Made by a program: the position numbers and the translations under genes. The notes below the pieces were generated by a model that was not told the DNA's origin, ran no database searches, and was given only the letters and a program-made list of their open reading frames with translations. From Geodermatophilus telluris (GTDB lineage: Bacteria > Actinomycetota > Actinomycetes > Mycobacteriales > Geodermatophilaceae): DNA of 64,000 nucleotides. The stretch is taken from assembly GCF_900102745.1 (NCBI RefSeq), contig NZ_FMZF01000003.1:236297-300296 (forward strand), written 5' to 3'. Shown piece after piece: positions 8,937 to 16,511 of the stretch. The stretch's first letter is position 1. Every line of letters starts with the position of its first letter.

Positions 8937-9074
8937 GGACGGGGCGTAACACAACGGACCACAACGCACCACCCAGCGAGGTGCTCCGCCGGACACGGAG
9001 CCCCACCCGTCCGGATGCCACCGCCCACCACACCGGCGGTGCATCCGGACCAGACGCAAGGACGAAGACAGACC

Positions 9075-10058
9075 GTGACGCTCCTCCAGTCTTCCCCCAG
9101 TGACGCCCTCGAGGTCCGCGCGCCGCGCCGCGAGCCGGACACCAGTGGACTGGTGTCGACCGACCTGGTGCGCGTGTACCTCAACACCATCGGCAAGACC
9201 GCCCTGCTGACCGCCGAGCAGGAGGTCGAGCTCGCCAAGCGCATCGAGGCGGGCCTCTACGCCGAGCGGCTGCTCGGCGAGCGGCAGCTCACCCCGGCCG
9301 TCGCGCGCGACTACAAGGCCCTCGCGGCCGACGGCAAGGCGGCCAAGCGCCACCTGCTGGAGGCCAACCTCCGGCTGGTCGTGTCGGTGGCCAAGCGCTA
9401 CACCGGCCACGGCATGACGTTCCTGGACCTCATCCAGGAGGGCAACGTCGGCCTCATCCGCGCCGTCGAGAAGTTCGACTACACCAAGGGCTTCAAGTTC
9501 TCGACCTACGCGACGTGGTGGATCCGCCAGGCGATCACCCGCGCGATGGCCGACTCCGGCCGCACCATCCGGCTGCCCGTGCACCTGGCCGAGCAGGTCA
9601 ACAAGGTCGTGCGGACCCGCCGCCGGGTGCACCAGGAGCTCGAGCGGGAGCCCACCGCCGAGGAGCTCGGCCTCGAGCTCGACATGACGCCCGAGCGGGT
9701 CACCGAGCTGCTCGAGTACTCCCGCGACCTGGTGTCGCTCGACCAGACCGTCGGCACCGACGAGGAGTCCCGCCTCGGTGACTTCATCGAGGACGCCGAC
9801 GCCGCGGTGGCCGAGGACGCCGTCGCCTTCCAGATGATGAAGGGCGACGTGCGCACCGTCCTGTCCACGCTGGAGGACCGCGAGCGCGACGTGGTCGTGC
9901 TGCGGTTCGGTCTCGACGGCGGCCAGCCCCGCACGCTCGAGCAGATCGGCAAGCAGTTCGGTCTCTCCCGTGAGCGGGTCCGGCAGATCGAGCGCGAGAC
10001 GATGGCGAAGCTGCGCGACCCGCAGCGCGCCGACGCCCTGCGCGACTACCTGGCCTGA
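9075..10058 (+). CDS. sigB: RNA polymerase sigma factor SigB-type (group 2 sigma-70)
   Basis: The 327-residue sigma-70 protein lacks the long N-terminal region of the housekeeping factor. Region 1.2 is '[20 protein letters not shown]'. Region 2 contains '[20 protein letters not shown]' and '[16 protein letters not shown]'. Region 3 is '[16 protein letters not shown]', and region 4 ends with the helix-turn-helix '[20 protein letters not shown]'. Length and sequence fit actinobacterial SigB (MysB-like). The start GTG at 9075 follows AAGGA at 9058-9062. In mycobacteria sigB lies beside ideR; here ideR is about 5.6 kb downstream with the Pat/AcuC genes between. Two hairpins follow the stop. Confidence 0.92.
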   Translation: MTLLQSSPSDALEVRAPRREPDTSGLVSTDLVRVYLNTIGKTALLTAEQEVELAKRIEAGLYAERLLGERQLTPAVARDYKALAADGKAAKRHLLEANLRLVVSVAKRYTGHGMTFLDLIQEGNVGLIRAVEKFDYTKGFKFSTYATWWIRQAITRAMADSGRTIRLPVHLAEQVNKVVRTRRRVHQELEREPTAEELGLELDMTPERVTELLEYSRDLVSLDQTVGTDEESRLGDFIEDADAAVAEDAVAFQMMKGDVRTVLSTLEDRERDVVVLRFGLDGGQPRTLEQIGKQFGLSRERVRQIERETMAKLRDPQRADALRDYLA

Positions 10059-10060
10059 GC

Positions 10061-10120
10061 AAGGACCTCCTCGCCCCCCCGACCCCCGCTCCGCTCGGGT
10101 CGGGCCCCTGCGAGGAGGCC
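10061..10120 (+). repeat. Hairpin repeat element, copy 1 (3' of sigB)
   Basis: The element starts with AAGGACC two bases after the sigB stop. The outer stem is CCTCCTCGC (10066-10074) pairing with GCGAGGAGG (10110-10118). An inner stem pairs CCCGACCC (10078-10085) with GGGTCGGG (10097-10104). Four related copies occur in the window at 14241, 19797, 26937 and 55478. It probably also acts as a terminator. Confidence 0.75.
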
Positions 10121-10133
10121 GTTCCAGCCACCT

Positions 10134-10170
10134 CCGAGAGCCGGCTCCCCCTGGGGGAGCCGGCTCTCGG
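10134..10170. terminator. Perfect 17-bp hairpin terminator after sigB
   Basis: CCGAGAGCCGGCTCCCC at 10134-10150 is the exact reverse complement of 10154-10170, leaving a 3-base loop. There is no U tract, as is usual for high-GC actinobacterial terminators. Being symmetric it could act on either strand, but both flanking genes run rightward, so it insulates sigB from the next gene. Confidence 0.75.
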
Positions 10171-10172
10171 CG

Positions 10173-10201
10173 TTGACAGGGGTCCTCCACCGGGCCAGAG
10201 T
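10173..10201 (+). promoter_or_regulatory. Candidate SigA-type promoter for the DinB-like gene
   Basis: A perfect TTGACA at 10173-10178 is followed after 17 bp by CAGAGT at 10196-10201, a weak -10 that keeps only the A at position 2 and the T at position 6. Transcription would start near 10208, inside the palindrome at 10207-10222, which suggests repression by a factor bound there. Confidence 0.45.
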
Positions 10202-10206
10202 CATCG

Positions 10207-10222
10207 TCAACCGATCGGTTGA
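10207..10222. promoter_or_regulatory. 16-bp perfect palindromic operator
   Basis: TCAACCGATCGGTTGA is perfectly self-complementary. It sits between the candidate -10 and the start codon at 10234 and runs into the ribosome-binding GAGGAGG. Its size and position fit a TetR/ArsR-type repressor site, but no regulator gene of those families is adjacent. Confidence 0.55.
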
Positions 10223-10233
10223 GGAGGCAGGTC

Positions 10234-10785
10234 ATGGCGACGACGGCGGACCGGTGGCGGCGGCTGGCCGACGACCTCACCCGGCGGGTCGACGGCGTCC
10301 CGCCCGGCCGCTGGGACGACCCCGCGCCCTGCGAGGGCTGGGTGGCCCGCGACGTCGTCCGGCACCTCGTCGAGTGGATGCCGGCGCTCTACCTCCCGGC
10401 GGTGGACCTGCCGGTGCCCGACCTCCCCTCCGTCGACGAGGACCCGGCCGCGGCCTGGCGGGCCGCCGACGCCGCGATCCGGGCCCTGCTCGCCGACCCG
10501 GACCTCGCCCGCCGGCCCACCAGCACCCGCGCCGGGGAGATGCCGCTGGAGGACCTGGTCGCCATGACCGGCCTCATGGACCTGCTGGTGCACACCTGGG
10601 ACCTCGCCCGCGCCACCGGCCAGGACGAGACGATCGACGCGGACGAGGCGTCGGCCTTCCTCGCGGGCATCGAGCCGTGGGACGCCGCGCTGCGCAGCAG
10701 CGGCTACTACGGCCCGCGGGTGACGGTGCCCGACGACGCCGACGACCGGGCGAAGCTGCTCGCGTTCACCGGCCGCCGTCCCTGA
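10234..10785 (+). CDS. TIGR03086-like metal-binding (DinB / maleylpyruvate-isomerase fold) protein
   Basis: This 183-residue protein resembles the actinobacterial TIGR03086 family. It shows an N-terminal helix 'DRWRRLADDLTRRVDGVP', 'PCEGWVARDVVRHLVEW' and the later 'LLVHTWDLARATGQDETI'. The His residues in 'RHLVEW' and 'VHTWDL' are likely metal ligands of the DinB four-helix fold. Members are thought to be mycothiol-dependent or thiol-linked enzymes, but the reaction is not defined. The ATG at 10234 has GAGGAGG at 10221-10227. An operator palindrome lies directly upstream. Confidence 0.75.
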   Translation: MATTADRWRRLADDLTRRVDGVPPGRWDDPAPCEGWVARDVVRHLVEWMPALYLPAVDLPVPDLPSVDEDPAAAWRAADAAIRALLADPDLARRPTSTRAGEMPLEDLVAMTGLMDLLVHTWDLARATGQDETIDADEASAFLAGIEPWDAALRSSGYYGPRVTVPDDADDRAKLLAFTGRRP

Positions 10786-10847
10786 GCCGTGGCGATGAGT
10801 TCCGGCGGCGCCGGCGGTCAGCCCGTCGTCGACACCGGGGAGGAACC

Positions 10848-11492
10848 GTGGGCCAGCTGCTGAGGGTGCAGAACTTCACCGTCTCGAGCGACGGGTACGG
10901 CGCGGGCGAGGGACAGAGCCTGCAGCGACCGTTCGGGCACGCCGACCCGCGGGAGCTGATGGCGTGGGCCCTCGCCACCGCGAGCTTCCCCGGGCGCAGC
11001 GGGCCGGGCGGCAGCCGCGGCCTCGACGACTACTTCACCCGCGACTTCGCGCACGGCATCGGCGCCGAGATCATGGGCCGGAACAAGTTCTCGCCCCAGC
11101 GCGGTCCCTGGCCGGACCTCGAGTGGCAGGGCTGGTGGGGCGACGAGCCGCCGTTCCACACGCCGGTCTTCGTGATGACCCACCACGTGCGGCCCTCGTT
11201 CACCCTGTCGGACACGACGTTCCACTTCGTCGACGGCGACCCGGCCACGGTGCTGCAGCAGGCCCGCGCGGCGGCCGGCGGCGCCGACGTCCGCCTCGGG
11301 GGTGGTGCCTCGGTGATCCGCCAGTTCCTCGACGCCGACCTCGTCGACACGCTGCACGTCGCCGTCGCACCCCTCGAGCTCGGCGCCGGTACGCGGCTGT
11401 GGACCTCACCCGACGAGCTGCTCGACCGCTTCCACCGCGAGGTCGTCCCCAGCCCGAGCGGGGTCACCCACCACCTGTTCTGGCGCCGGTGA
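10848..11492 (+). CDS. Dihydrofolate-reductase-like (RibD C-terminal domain) protein
   Basis: The 214-residue protein has the RibD_C/DHFR-like fold signature used by many actinobacterial 'dihydrofolate reductase family' proteins. Elements are an N-terminal 'QNFTVSSDGYGAG', 'IGAEIMGRNKF', 'PVFVMTHHVRPSF', 'VRLGGGASVIRQFL' and 'DTLHVAVAPLELGAGTRLW'. These are NADPH-dependent reductases of unknown substrate rather than true folate enzymes. GGGGAGGAA at 10837-10845 precedes the GTG at 10848. It follows the DinB-like gene by 62 bp and may share its transcript. Confidence 0.82.
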   Translation: MGQLLRVQNFTVSSDGYGAGEGQSLQRPFGHADPRELMAWALATASFPGRSGPGGSRGLDDYFTRDFAHGIGAEIMGRNKFSPQRGPWPDLEWQGWWGDEPPFHTPVFVMTHHVRPSFTLSDTTFHFVDGDPATVLQQARAAAGGADVRLGGGASVIRQFLDADLVDTLHVAVAPLELGAGTRLWTSPDELLDRFHREVVPSPSGVTHHLFWRR

Positions 11493-11529
11493 GCCGCGGG
11501 ACCGGGTGGCGGGGCTCCTCGACGGCGGC

Positions 11530-14220
11530 TCAGTACAGGTCGCGCATCCGGCGGGCGCCGGGCTCGACGCGCGCGGTGGGCGGGCCGACCCGCGCGGTGC
11601 CCCCGGCGACGACCAGCGAGCGGCCGCCGTGCCAGGGGTTCGCCGGGCCGACGATCACCGGTGACAGGCTCAGGCCGAGCACCTCGGGCAGGTCGTCGGC
11701 CAGCCGCGCCACCCGCAGCAGCAGGTCCTCGAGCGCGGCGACGTCGACCGGCTCGGCCCCCCGCCAGCCGTCCAGCAGCGGCCAGGCGCGCGGGGCGCGC
11801 ACCAGCTCGGCGGCGTCGAGGTCGGTCAGCGGCAGGGTGCGGTAGGCGCGGTCGCCGAGCAGTTCGGTGGCCACCCCGCCGACGCCGAAGCTGACCAGCG
11901 CGCCGAACGACGGGTCGTCGAGCACCTCCACCACGGTGGCCACGCCCGGCGCCGCCATCTCCTGCACGATCACCGGGTCGCCGGCCGGGATGGCGGCGTA
12001 GGCGGCCCGGACGGCGGCGGCGTCGGCCAGGTCCAGCCGCACCCCGCCGAGGTCGGTGCGGTGCCGCAGCCAGGGCGCGGTGGACTTGAGCACCACCGGG
12101 TAGCCGACGGCGTCCGCGGCGGCGACCGCCTGCTCGGCGTCGGTGACCACCCGCGTCCCCAGCAGCGGGATGCCGTAGGCGCCCAGCAGGGCCAGCGTCT
12201 CGTCGTCGGTGAGCGGCCGGCCGCCCGCGCTGTCGGCCAGGGCGCCCTGGACCACCGAGCGGGCGCGCTCCTCGTCGACGTCGGGCAGCTCGGGCACCGT
12301 GCCGACCGGCCGCTGCCGCCAGCGCGCGTACTCGGTGACCCGGGCCAGCGCGATGACCGCGCGCTCCGGCGTCGCGTAGGAGGGCACCGAGCCGCGGGCG
12401 GGCATGCCGGCGGCGTCGGGCAGGGTCAGCTCGGGCAGGAAGCCCTCGGCGGAGAGGAACGTCGCCACGACCGGCTTGGCCGAGCCGACCGAGACCTCGC
12501 GCAGCGCCCGGCCGTACTCCTCGGGCGGCGTGCGCACCAGCGGCGGCAGGAAGACGGCCACCACGGCGTCGACCCCGTCGTCGTCCACGGCCGCCTGCAG
12601 CGCGGCGCGGAACTCCTCCGGGCTGCCGCCGGTGCCGATGTCGACCGGCGCCTCGTGCGCCAGGGTCAGCCCCTGGTCGAGGACGGCGTCGGCGACCAGC
12701 ACGCCCAGCGCCGTCGAGTTGCCCACGACGGCCACCCGGTCGCCGGCCGGCAGCGGCTGGTGGGCGGCGAGCATGCCGACCTCGAACAGCTGCGCCACGG
12801 TGTCCACCCGGATGACGCCGGCCGAGGTGAACAACGCGGCCACCGACTGCTCGGGGACGGTCACCGAGGTGCCGGCCAGGCCCGGCGCGAGGCCGCCGTG
12901 CCGGCCGCTCTTCACCGCCACGACCGGCTTGGTGCGGGCCACCGAGCGGGCCAGGCGGGCGAACTTGCGCGGGTTGCCGAAGCTCTCCAGGTGCAGCAGC
13001 ACGACCTCGGTGCCGGGGTCGGTGGCCCAGTACTGCAGTAGGTCGTTGCCGCTCACGTCGGCGCGGTTGCCCGCCGAGACGAAGCTGGACAGGCCGATGT
13101 TGCGGCTGCGCGCCCGCTCCAGCAGCGCCACGCCCAGGGCCCCGGACTGGGCGAAGAAGCCGACCCGCCCGCGGCCGGGCACCTGCGGCGCGAGGCTGGC
13201 GTCGAGCCGCACCGCCGGGTCGGTGTTGACGATGCCCAGGCAGTTGGGGCCGACGACGCGCATGCCGGAGGCGCGGGCGGCGGCGACCAGCCGGCGCTCG
13301 GTGTCCCGGCCGGCCGGGCCGGTCTCGCCGAAGCCGCCGGAGATGACCACCAGGCCGCGGACCCGCTTGCGCCGGCAGCTCTCGACCACCCCGGCCACCT
13401 CGTCGGCCGGCACGGAGACGACGGCGAGGTCGACGTCGTCGGGGATGGCCTCGATCGAGGCGAAGGCCGGCACCCCGCGCACGTGCCGCACCTTCGGGTT
13501 GACCGGGTAGATGGGGCCGTCGAAGCCGTACTCCAGCAGGTTGCGCAGGACGGCGTTGCCCACCTTGCCCTCGTCGTTGCTGGCGCCGACCACGGCTACC
13601 GACGACGGGGTGAGCAGCCGGGCGATGGAGCGCGACTCGCTGCGCTGTTCGCGCTCGTGGGTGACCGCCAGCGAGTCCTCGGTGAGCGCGATGGGGAAGG
13701 TCAGGTGGACCACGCCGTCCTCGTAGGACCGGCTGGCCTGGTACCCGGCGTCGAGGAAGACCCGCACCATCCGCGCGTTCTGCGTCAGGACCTCCGCCAC
13801 GAAGCGGGTGATGCCGCGCTCGCGGGCGGCCGCGGCGAGGTGCTCGAGCAGCACCGAGCCGAGCCCGCGGCCCTGGTGGGCGTCCTCGACGAGGAAGGCG
13901 ATCTCGGCGTCGGTGGTCCCGGGCAGGCGGTCGTAGCGCCCGACGGCGATCAGCTGGTCGCCCAGCAGCACGACGAAGGCCACCCGGTCGGAGTGGTCGA
14001 CGTGGGTGAACCGGTAGAGGTCGCGGTCGGAGAGCCGCTTCATCGGCCCGAAGAAGCGCAGGTAGCGGGTCTGGTCGGAGCTGCGCTCCATCAGGCCGGT
14101 GAGCCCGTCGGCGTCCTCCGGGCAGATCGGGCGCAGGTGCACGGTGCCGCCGTCGGCGGCGATGATGTCGGCCTCCCAGTGCGCCGGCGGCCGCGGCGCG
14201 GCTGCTTCCTCGTTCGTCAT
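11530..14220 (-). CDS. GNAT acetyltransferase fused to NDP-forming acyl-CoA synthetase-like domain (Pat-like protein acetyltransferase)
   Basis: The 896-residue protein has a GNAT domain first (about 20-190; acetyl-CoA loop 'HQGRGLGSVLLEHLA'). CoA-binding, ligase-CoA and ATP-grasp regions of an NDP-forming acyl-CoA synthetase follow (from about 205; 'VAVVGASNDEGKVGNAVLRN', 'VVGPNCLGIVNTDP', 'GYPVVLKSTAPWLRHRTDLG'). The usual phosphohistidine motif SHTGA is replaced by 'GLAGTSVT', so the synthetase half is probably not catalytic and instead regulates the acetyltransferase, as proposed for Pat proteins. Pat-type enzymes acetylate and inactivate acyl-CoA synthetases. The deacetylase gene acuC lies just upstream on the same strand, 85 bp away, forming a writer/eraser pair. 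The chosen ATG is 14220. Confidence 0.85.
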   Translation of the reverse strand: MTNEEAAAPRPPAHWEADIIAADGGTVHLRPICPEDADGLTGLMERSSDQTRYLRFFGPMKRLSDRDLYRFTHVDHSDRVAFVVLLGDQLIAVGRYDRLPGTTDAEIAFLVEDAHQGRGLGSVLLEHLAAAARERGITRFVAEVLTQNARMVRVFLDAGYQASRSYEDGVVHLTFPIALTEDSLAVTHEREQRSESRSIARLLTPSSVAVVGASNDEGKVGNAVLRNLLEYGFDGPIYPVNPKVRHVRGVPAFASIEAIPDDVDLAVVSVPADEVAGVVESCRRKRVRGLVVISGGFGETGPAGRDTERRLVAAARASGMRVVGPNCLGIVNTDPAVRLDASLAPQVPGRGRVGFFAQSGALGVALLERARSRNIGLSSFVSAGNRADVSGNDLLQYWATDPGTEVVLLHLESFGNPRKFARLARSVARTKPVVAVKSGRHGGLAPGLAGTSVTVPEQSVAALFTSAGVIRVDTVAQLFEVGMLAAHQPLPAGDRVAVVGNSTALGVLVADAVLDQGLTLAHEAPVDIGTGGSPEEFRAALQAAVDDDGVDAVVAVFLPPLVRTPPEEYGRALREVSVGSAKPVVATFLSAEGFLPELTLPDAAGMPARGSVPSYATPERAVIALARVTEYARWRQRPVGTVPELPDVDEERARSVVQGALADSAGGRPLTDDETLALLGAYGIPLLGTRVVTDAEQAVAAADAVGYPVVLKSTAPWLRHRTDLGGVRLDLADAAAVRAAYAAIPAGDPVIVQEMAAPGVATVVEVLDDPSFGALVSFGVGGVATELLGDRAYRTLPLTDLDAAELVRAPRAWPLLDGWRGAEPVDVAALEDLLLRVARLADDLPEVLGLSLSPVIVGPANPWHGGRSLVVAGGTARVGPPTARVEPGARRMRDLY

Positions 14221-14240
14221 CAGGTCCACGGTCGGCCGCC

Positions 14241-14303
14241 CAGCAGGGGCCCGCCCCGAGCCTGCGAGGGGTGGGGGGCCGGGTGGTCCTTCGAGGGGTC
14301 CTT
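14241..14303 (-). repeat. Hairpin repeat element, copy 2 (between acuC and pat-like gene)
   Basis: Read on the minus strand, AAGGACC starts three bases after the acuC stop and is repeated once more 12 bases on. The core CGAGCCTGCGAGG (plus strand) is identical to copies 3 and 4. The outer stem is poorly paired here, so this copy may be degenerate. It fills most of the acuC-pat gap. Confidence 0.65.
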
Positions 14304-14305
14304 CC

Positions 14306-15487
14306 TCAGTCACGGGGGTCGTCCGGGTCGAGGCCGAAGTACGGGAAGGACGCCCGGCGGGTGCGGGCGATCGCACGGTCGACGCGCGACTCGGTGAACG
14401 GGTCCCACGCGGAGAAGCCGGTCCAGCCGCCCTCGGTCATGTGCGTCGGCGGCCGGGCGCGCAGCCCGCGGGCCACCACGTCGTCGCGCCAGGCCTGCGG
14501 GATCTCGGTGACCGGGTCCACCCGCTCCCCGGACGCCTCGGCGATCAGGTGCGTCCAGGCCCGCGGGACGCAGCGCACCAGCCCGTAGCCGCCGCCGCCC
14601 AGGGCCAGCCACCGGCCCTCGCACAGCTCGTGCGCGAGCTCGTGCACCGCCGTGTAGCCCGCGCGCTGGCCGTCGATGGTGAGGCCCAGGTCGGCCAGCG
14701 GGTCCTCGTGGTGGGCGTCGCAGCCGCACTGGGTGACCAGGATCTGCGGCCGGAAGGCCCGCAGCACGCTCGGCACGACGGCGTGGAAGGCGCGCAGCCA
14801 GCCGGAGTCGTCGGTGCCGTTGGGCAGCGCCAGGTTGACCGCGCTGCCCAGCGCCTTGTCGGGGTCGCCGGTCTCCTCGGGGAAACCGGTGCCCGGGAAC
14901 AGGGTCAGCGGCGTCTGGTGGATGCTCACCGTGAGCACCCGCGGGTCGTCGTAGAAGGCGGTCTGCACGCCGTCGCCGTGGTGGACGTCGAGGTCGACGT
15001 AGGCGATGCGCTCCCAGCCCCGGCGCAGCAGCCACGCGATGGCGATCGACGCGTCGTTGAACACGCAGAACCCCGACGCGCGGTCCCGCATCGCGTGGTG
15101 CAGGCCGCCGGAGATGTTGACCGCGTGCTGCGCCCGGCCCTCGTGCAGCAGCTCGGCGGCGCGCACGCTGCCGCCGACGATGAGCGCCGCGGCGTCGTAC
15201 ATGCCCTCGAAGACGGGGTTGTCCGGGGTGTGCAGCCCGTGCCCGACCTCGGCGTCGGTGGGCGCCCGCCGGACGGCCTCCAGGTACTCGGGGTCGTGGC
15301 ACAGCGTCAGCAGGTCCGGCCCGGCCGGGGTCGGTGCGACGACCTCCAGCCGGTCGCTCGCCAGCACGCCGAGGCCCTCGGCCAGCCGCATCGTCAGGTC
15401 CAGCCGCACGGGGTGCAGCGGGTGGTCGCCGCCCATCGTGTAGCCGAGCAGCGCGTCGTCCCAGACGACGGCCACCGCGTCGCTCAC
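14306..15487 (-). CDS. acuC: Acetoin utilisation protein AcuC, class I zinc deacetylase
   Basis: The 393-residue protein has the class I histone-deacetylase fold. The catalytic His pair is in 'NISGGLHHAMRDRASGFCVF', zinc-binding Asp/His in 'YVDLDVHHGDGVQ', then 'VSIHQTPLTLFPGTG', a further zinc Asp in 'QCGCDAHHEDPLADL' and 'LGGGGYGL'. AcuC deacetylates acetylated acyl-CoA synthetases in Bacillus. Here it lies directly before the Pat-like acetyltransferase, supporting reversible control of acyl-CoA metabolism. The GTG at 15487 has a strong AGGAGGAG ribosome site. It is divergent from ideR, with 192 bp between the starts. Confidence 0.93.
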   Translation of the reverse strand: MSDAVAVVWDDALLGYTMGGDHPLHPVRLDLTMRLAEGLGVLASDRLEVVAPTPAGPDLLTLCHDPEYLEAVRRAPTDAEVGHGLHTPDNPVFEGMYDAAALIVGGSVRAAELLHEGRAQHAVNISGGLHHAMRDRASGFCVFNDASIAIAWLLRRGWERIAYVDLDVHHGDGVQTAFYDDPRVLTVSIHQTPLTLFPGTGFPEETGDPDKALGSAVNLALPNGTDDSGWLRAFHAVVPSVLRAFRPQILVTQCGCDAHHEDPLADLGLTIDGQRAGYTAVHELAHELCEGRWLALGGGGYGLVRCVPRAWTHLIAEASGERVDPVTEIPQAWRDDVVARGLRARPPTHMTEGGWTGFSAWDPFTESRVDRAIARTRRASFPYFGLDPDDPRD

Positions 15488-15649
15488 GGGCTCCTCCTGT
15501 CGCCGCCGTCGCCGGTCCGGGCGTCCGCTCCGGGCCGGCCGGGGCAGGCCGGCGCGGCCGTTCCCCTGCGGCGGGACGCTACCGCCGGGACCGGGTCGCC
15601 GCCCTGCTCACGGTCCTCGGCGTGATCCGGGCGGCACGACGCCGGGCCG

Positions 15650-15655
15650 TACGAT
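15650..15655 (+). promoter_or_regulatory. Candidate -10 element of ideR
   Basis: TACGAT at 15650-15655 fits the actinobacterial TANNNT -10. It would place the transcript start near 15662, about 18 bases before the GTG. No clear -35 is visible and no iron-box-like palindrome was found. Confidence 0.4.
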
Positions 15656-15679
15656 CGGGCACGACACGGAGGAGTGCCA

Positions 15680-16387
15680 GTGAACGACCTCATCGACACC
15701 ACCGAGATGTACCTCCGCACGATCTTCGAGCTGGAGGAAGAGGGCATCGTGCCGCTGCGGGCGCGGATCGCCGAGCGGCTGCACCAGAGCGGCCCGACCG
15801 TCAGCCAGACCGTCGCCCGGATGGAGCGCGACGGGCTGCTGACCGTGGAGGGCGACCGGCACCTGCAGCTGTCCGACCAGGGCCGGCAGCTGGCCACCGC
15901 CGTCATGCGCAAGCACCGGTTGGCGGAGTGCCTGCTCGTCGACGTCATCGGCCTGGACTACGCCGACGTCCACGAGGAGGCCTGCCGCTGGGAGCACGTG
16001 ATGAGCGAGGCGGTCGAGCGCAAGCTGCTCACCCTCCTCGGCAACCCCTCGGTCTCGCCGTTCGGCAACCCGATCCCGGGCCTGGACGCCCTGGGCGGGG
16101 AGACCTCCGCGGTGCTCGACTCGCTCACGCTGCTGTCCACCTCGGCCACCGCCGAGGGCCGCCGGGTGGTCATCCGGCGGATCAGCGAGCAGCTGCAGGA
16201 GGACGCCGACCTGCTGCGCGTGCTCGCCGAGCGCGGCCTGCGCCCCGGCGCCACGGTCGTGGCGACGTCGAGCAACGGGACGATCAGCCTCGACGGCCAG
16301 CCGCTGCCCCACGGTGTGGCCCAGCACGTCTTCGTCGCCGCCCCGGACGAGGAGCTGACCCCGGCCGAGGCCGCCGCGCAGCTCTGA
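15680..16387 (+). CDS. ideR: Iron-dependent repressor IdeR/DtxR
   Basis: The 235-residue protein has the three DtxR/IdeR domains. The winged helix is at the N-terminus ('DTTEMYLRTIFELEEEG', 'VSQTVARMERDGLL'). The metal/dimerisation domain contains 'KHRLAECLLVDVIGL' and the key Cys-His-rich 'EEACRWEHVMSEAVER'. 'NPSVSPFGNPIPGLDALGG' follows, then a C-terminal SH3-like domain. The Cys in CRWEHVM corresponds to the primary-site ligand that marks iron-sensing IdeR rather than MntR (Asp at that place). The GTG at 15680 is 7 bases after GGAGG; an earlier in-frame GTG at 15674 is too close to it. Probably a global iron regulator, with sigB 5.6 kb upstream. Confidence 0.92.
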   Translation: MNDLIDTTEMYLRTIFELEEEGIVPLRARIAERLHQSGPTVSQTVARMERDGLLTVEGDRHLQLSDQGRQLATAVMRKHRLAECLLVDVIGLDYADVHEEACRWEHVMSEAVERKLLTLLGNPSVSPFGNPIPGLDALGGETSAVLDSLTLLSTSATAEGRRVVIRRISEQLQEDADLLRVLAERGLRPGATVVATSSNGTISLDGQPLPHGVAQHVFVAAPDEELTPAEAAAQL

Positions 16388-16511
16388 GCGCCCACCTCGG
16401 CACGAGGCCCGCTGCCCCCCGGCGCCCGGAATCCGCTCCGGCGGTCCCGGGCGCCGCGGTGTCTACGGTGGTCGGCACCGCCCCAGCGCCCCCGACCCGC
16501 GAGGAGACCCG

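Noticed and set aside
15488..15679. Iron box for IdeR in the acuC-ideR gap
   Set aside because: No sequence close to TTAGGTTAGSCTAACCTAA is present.
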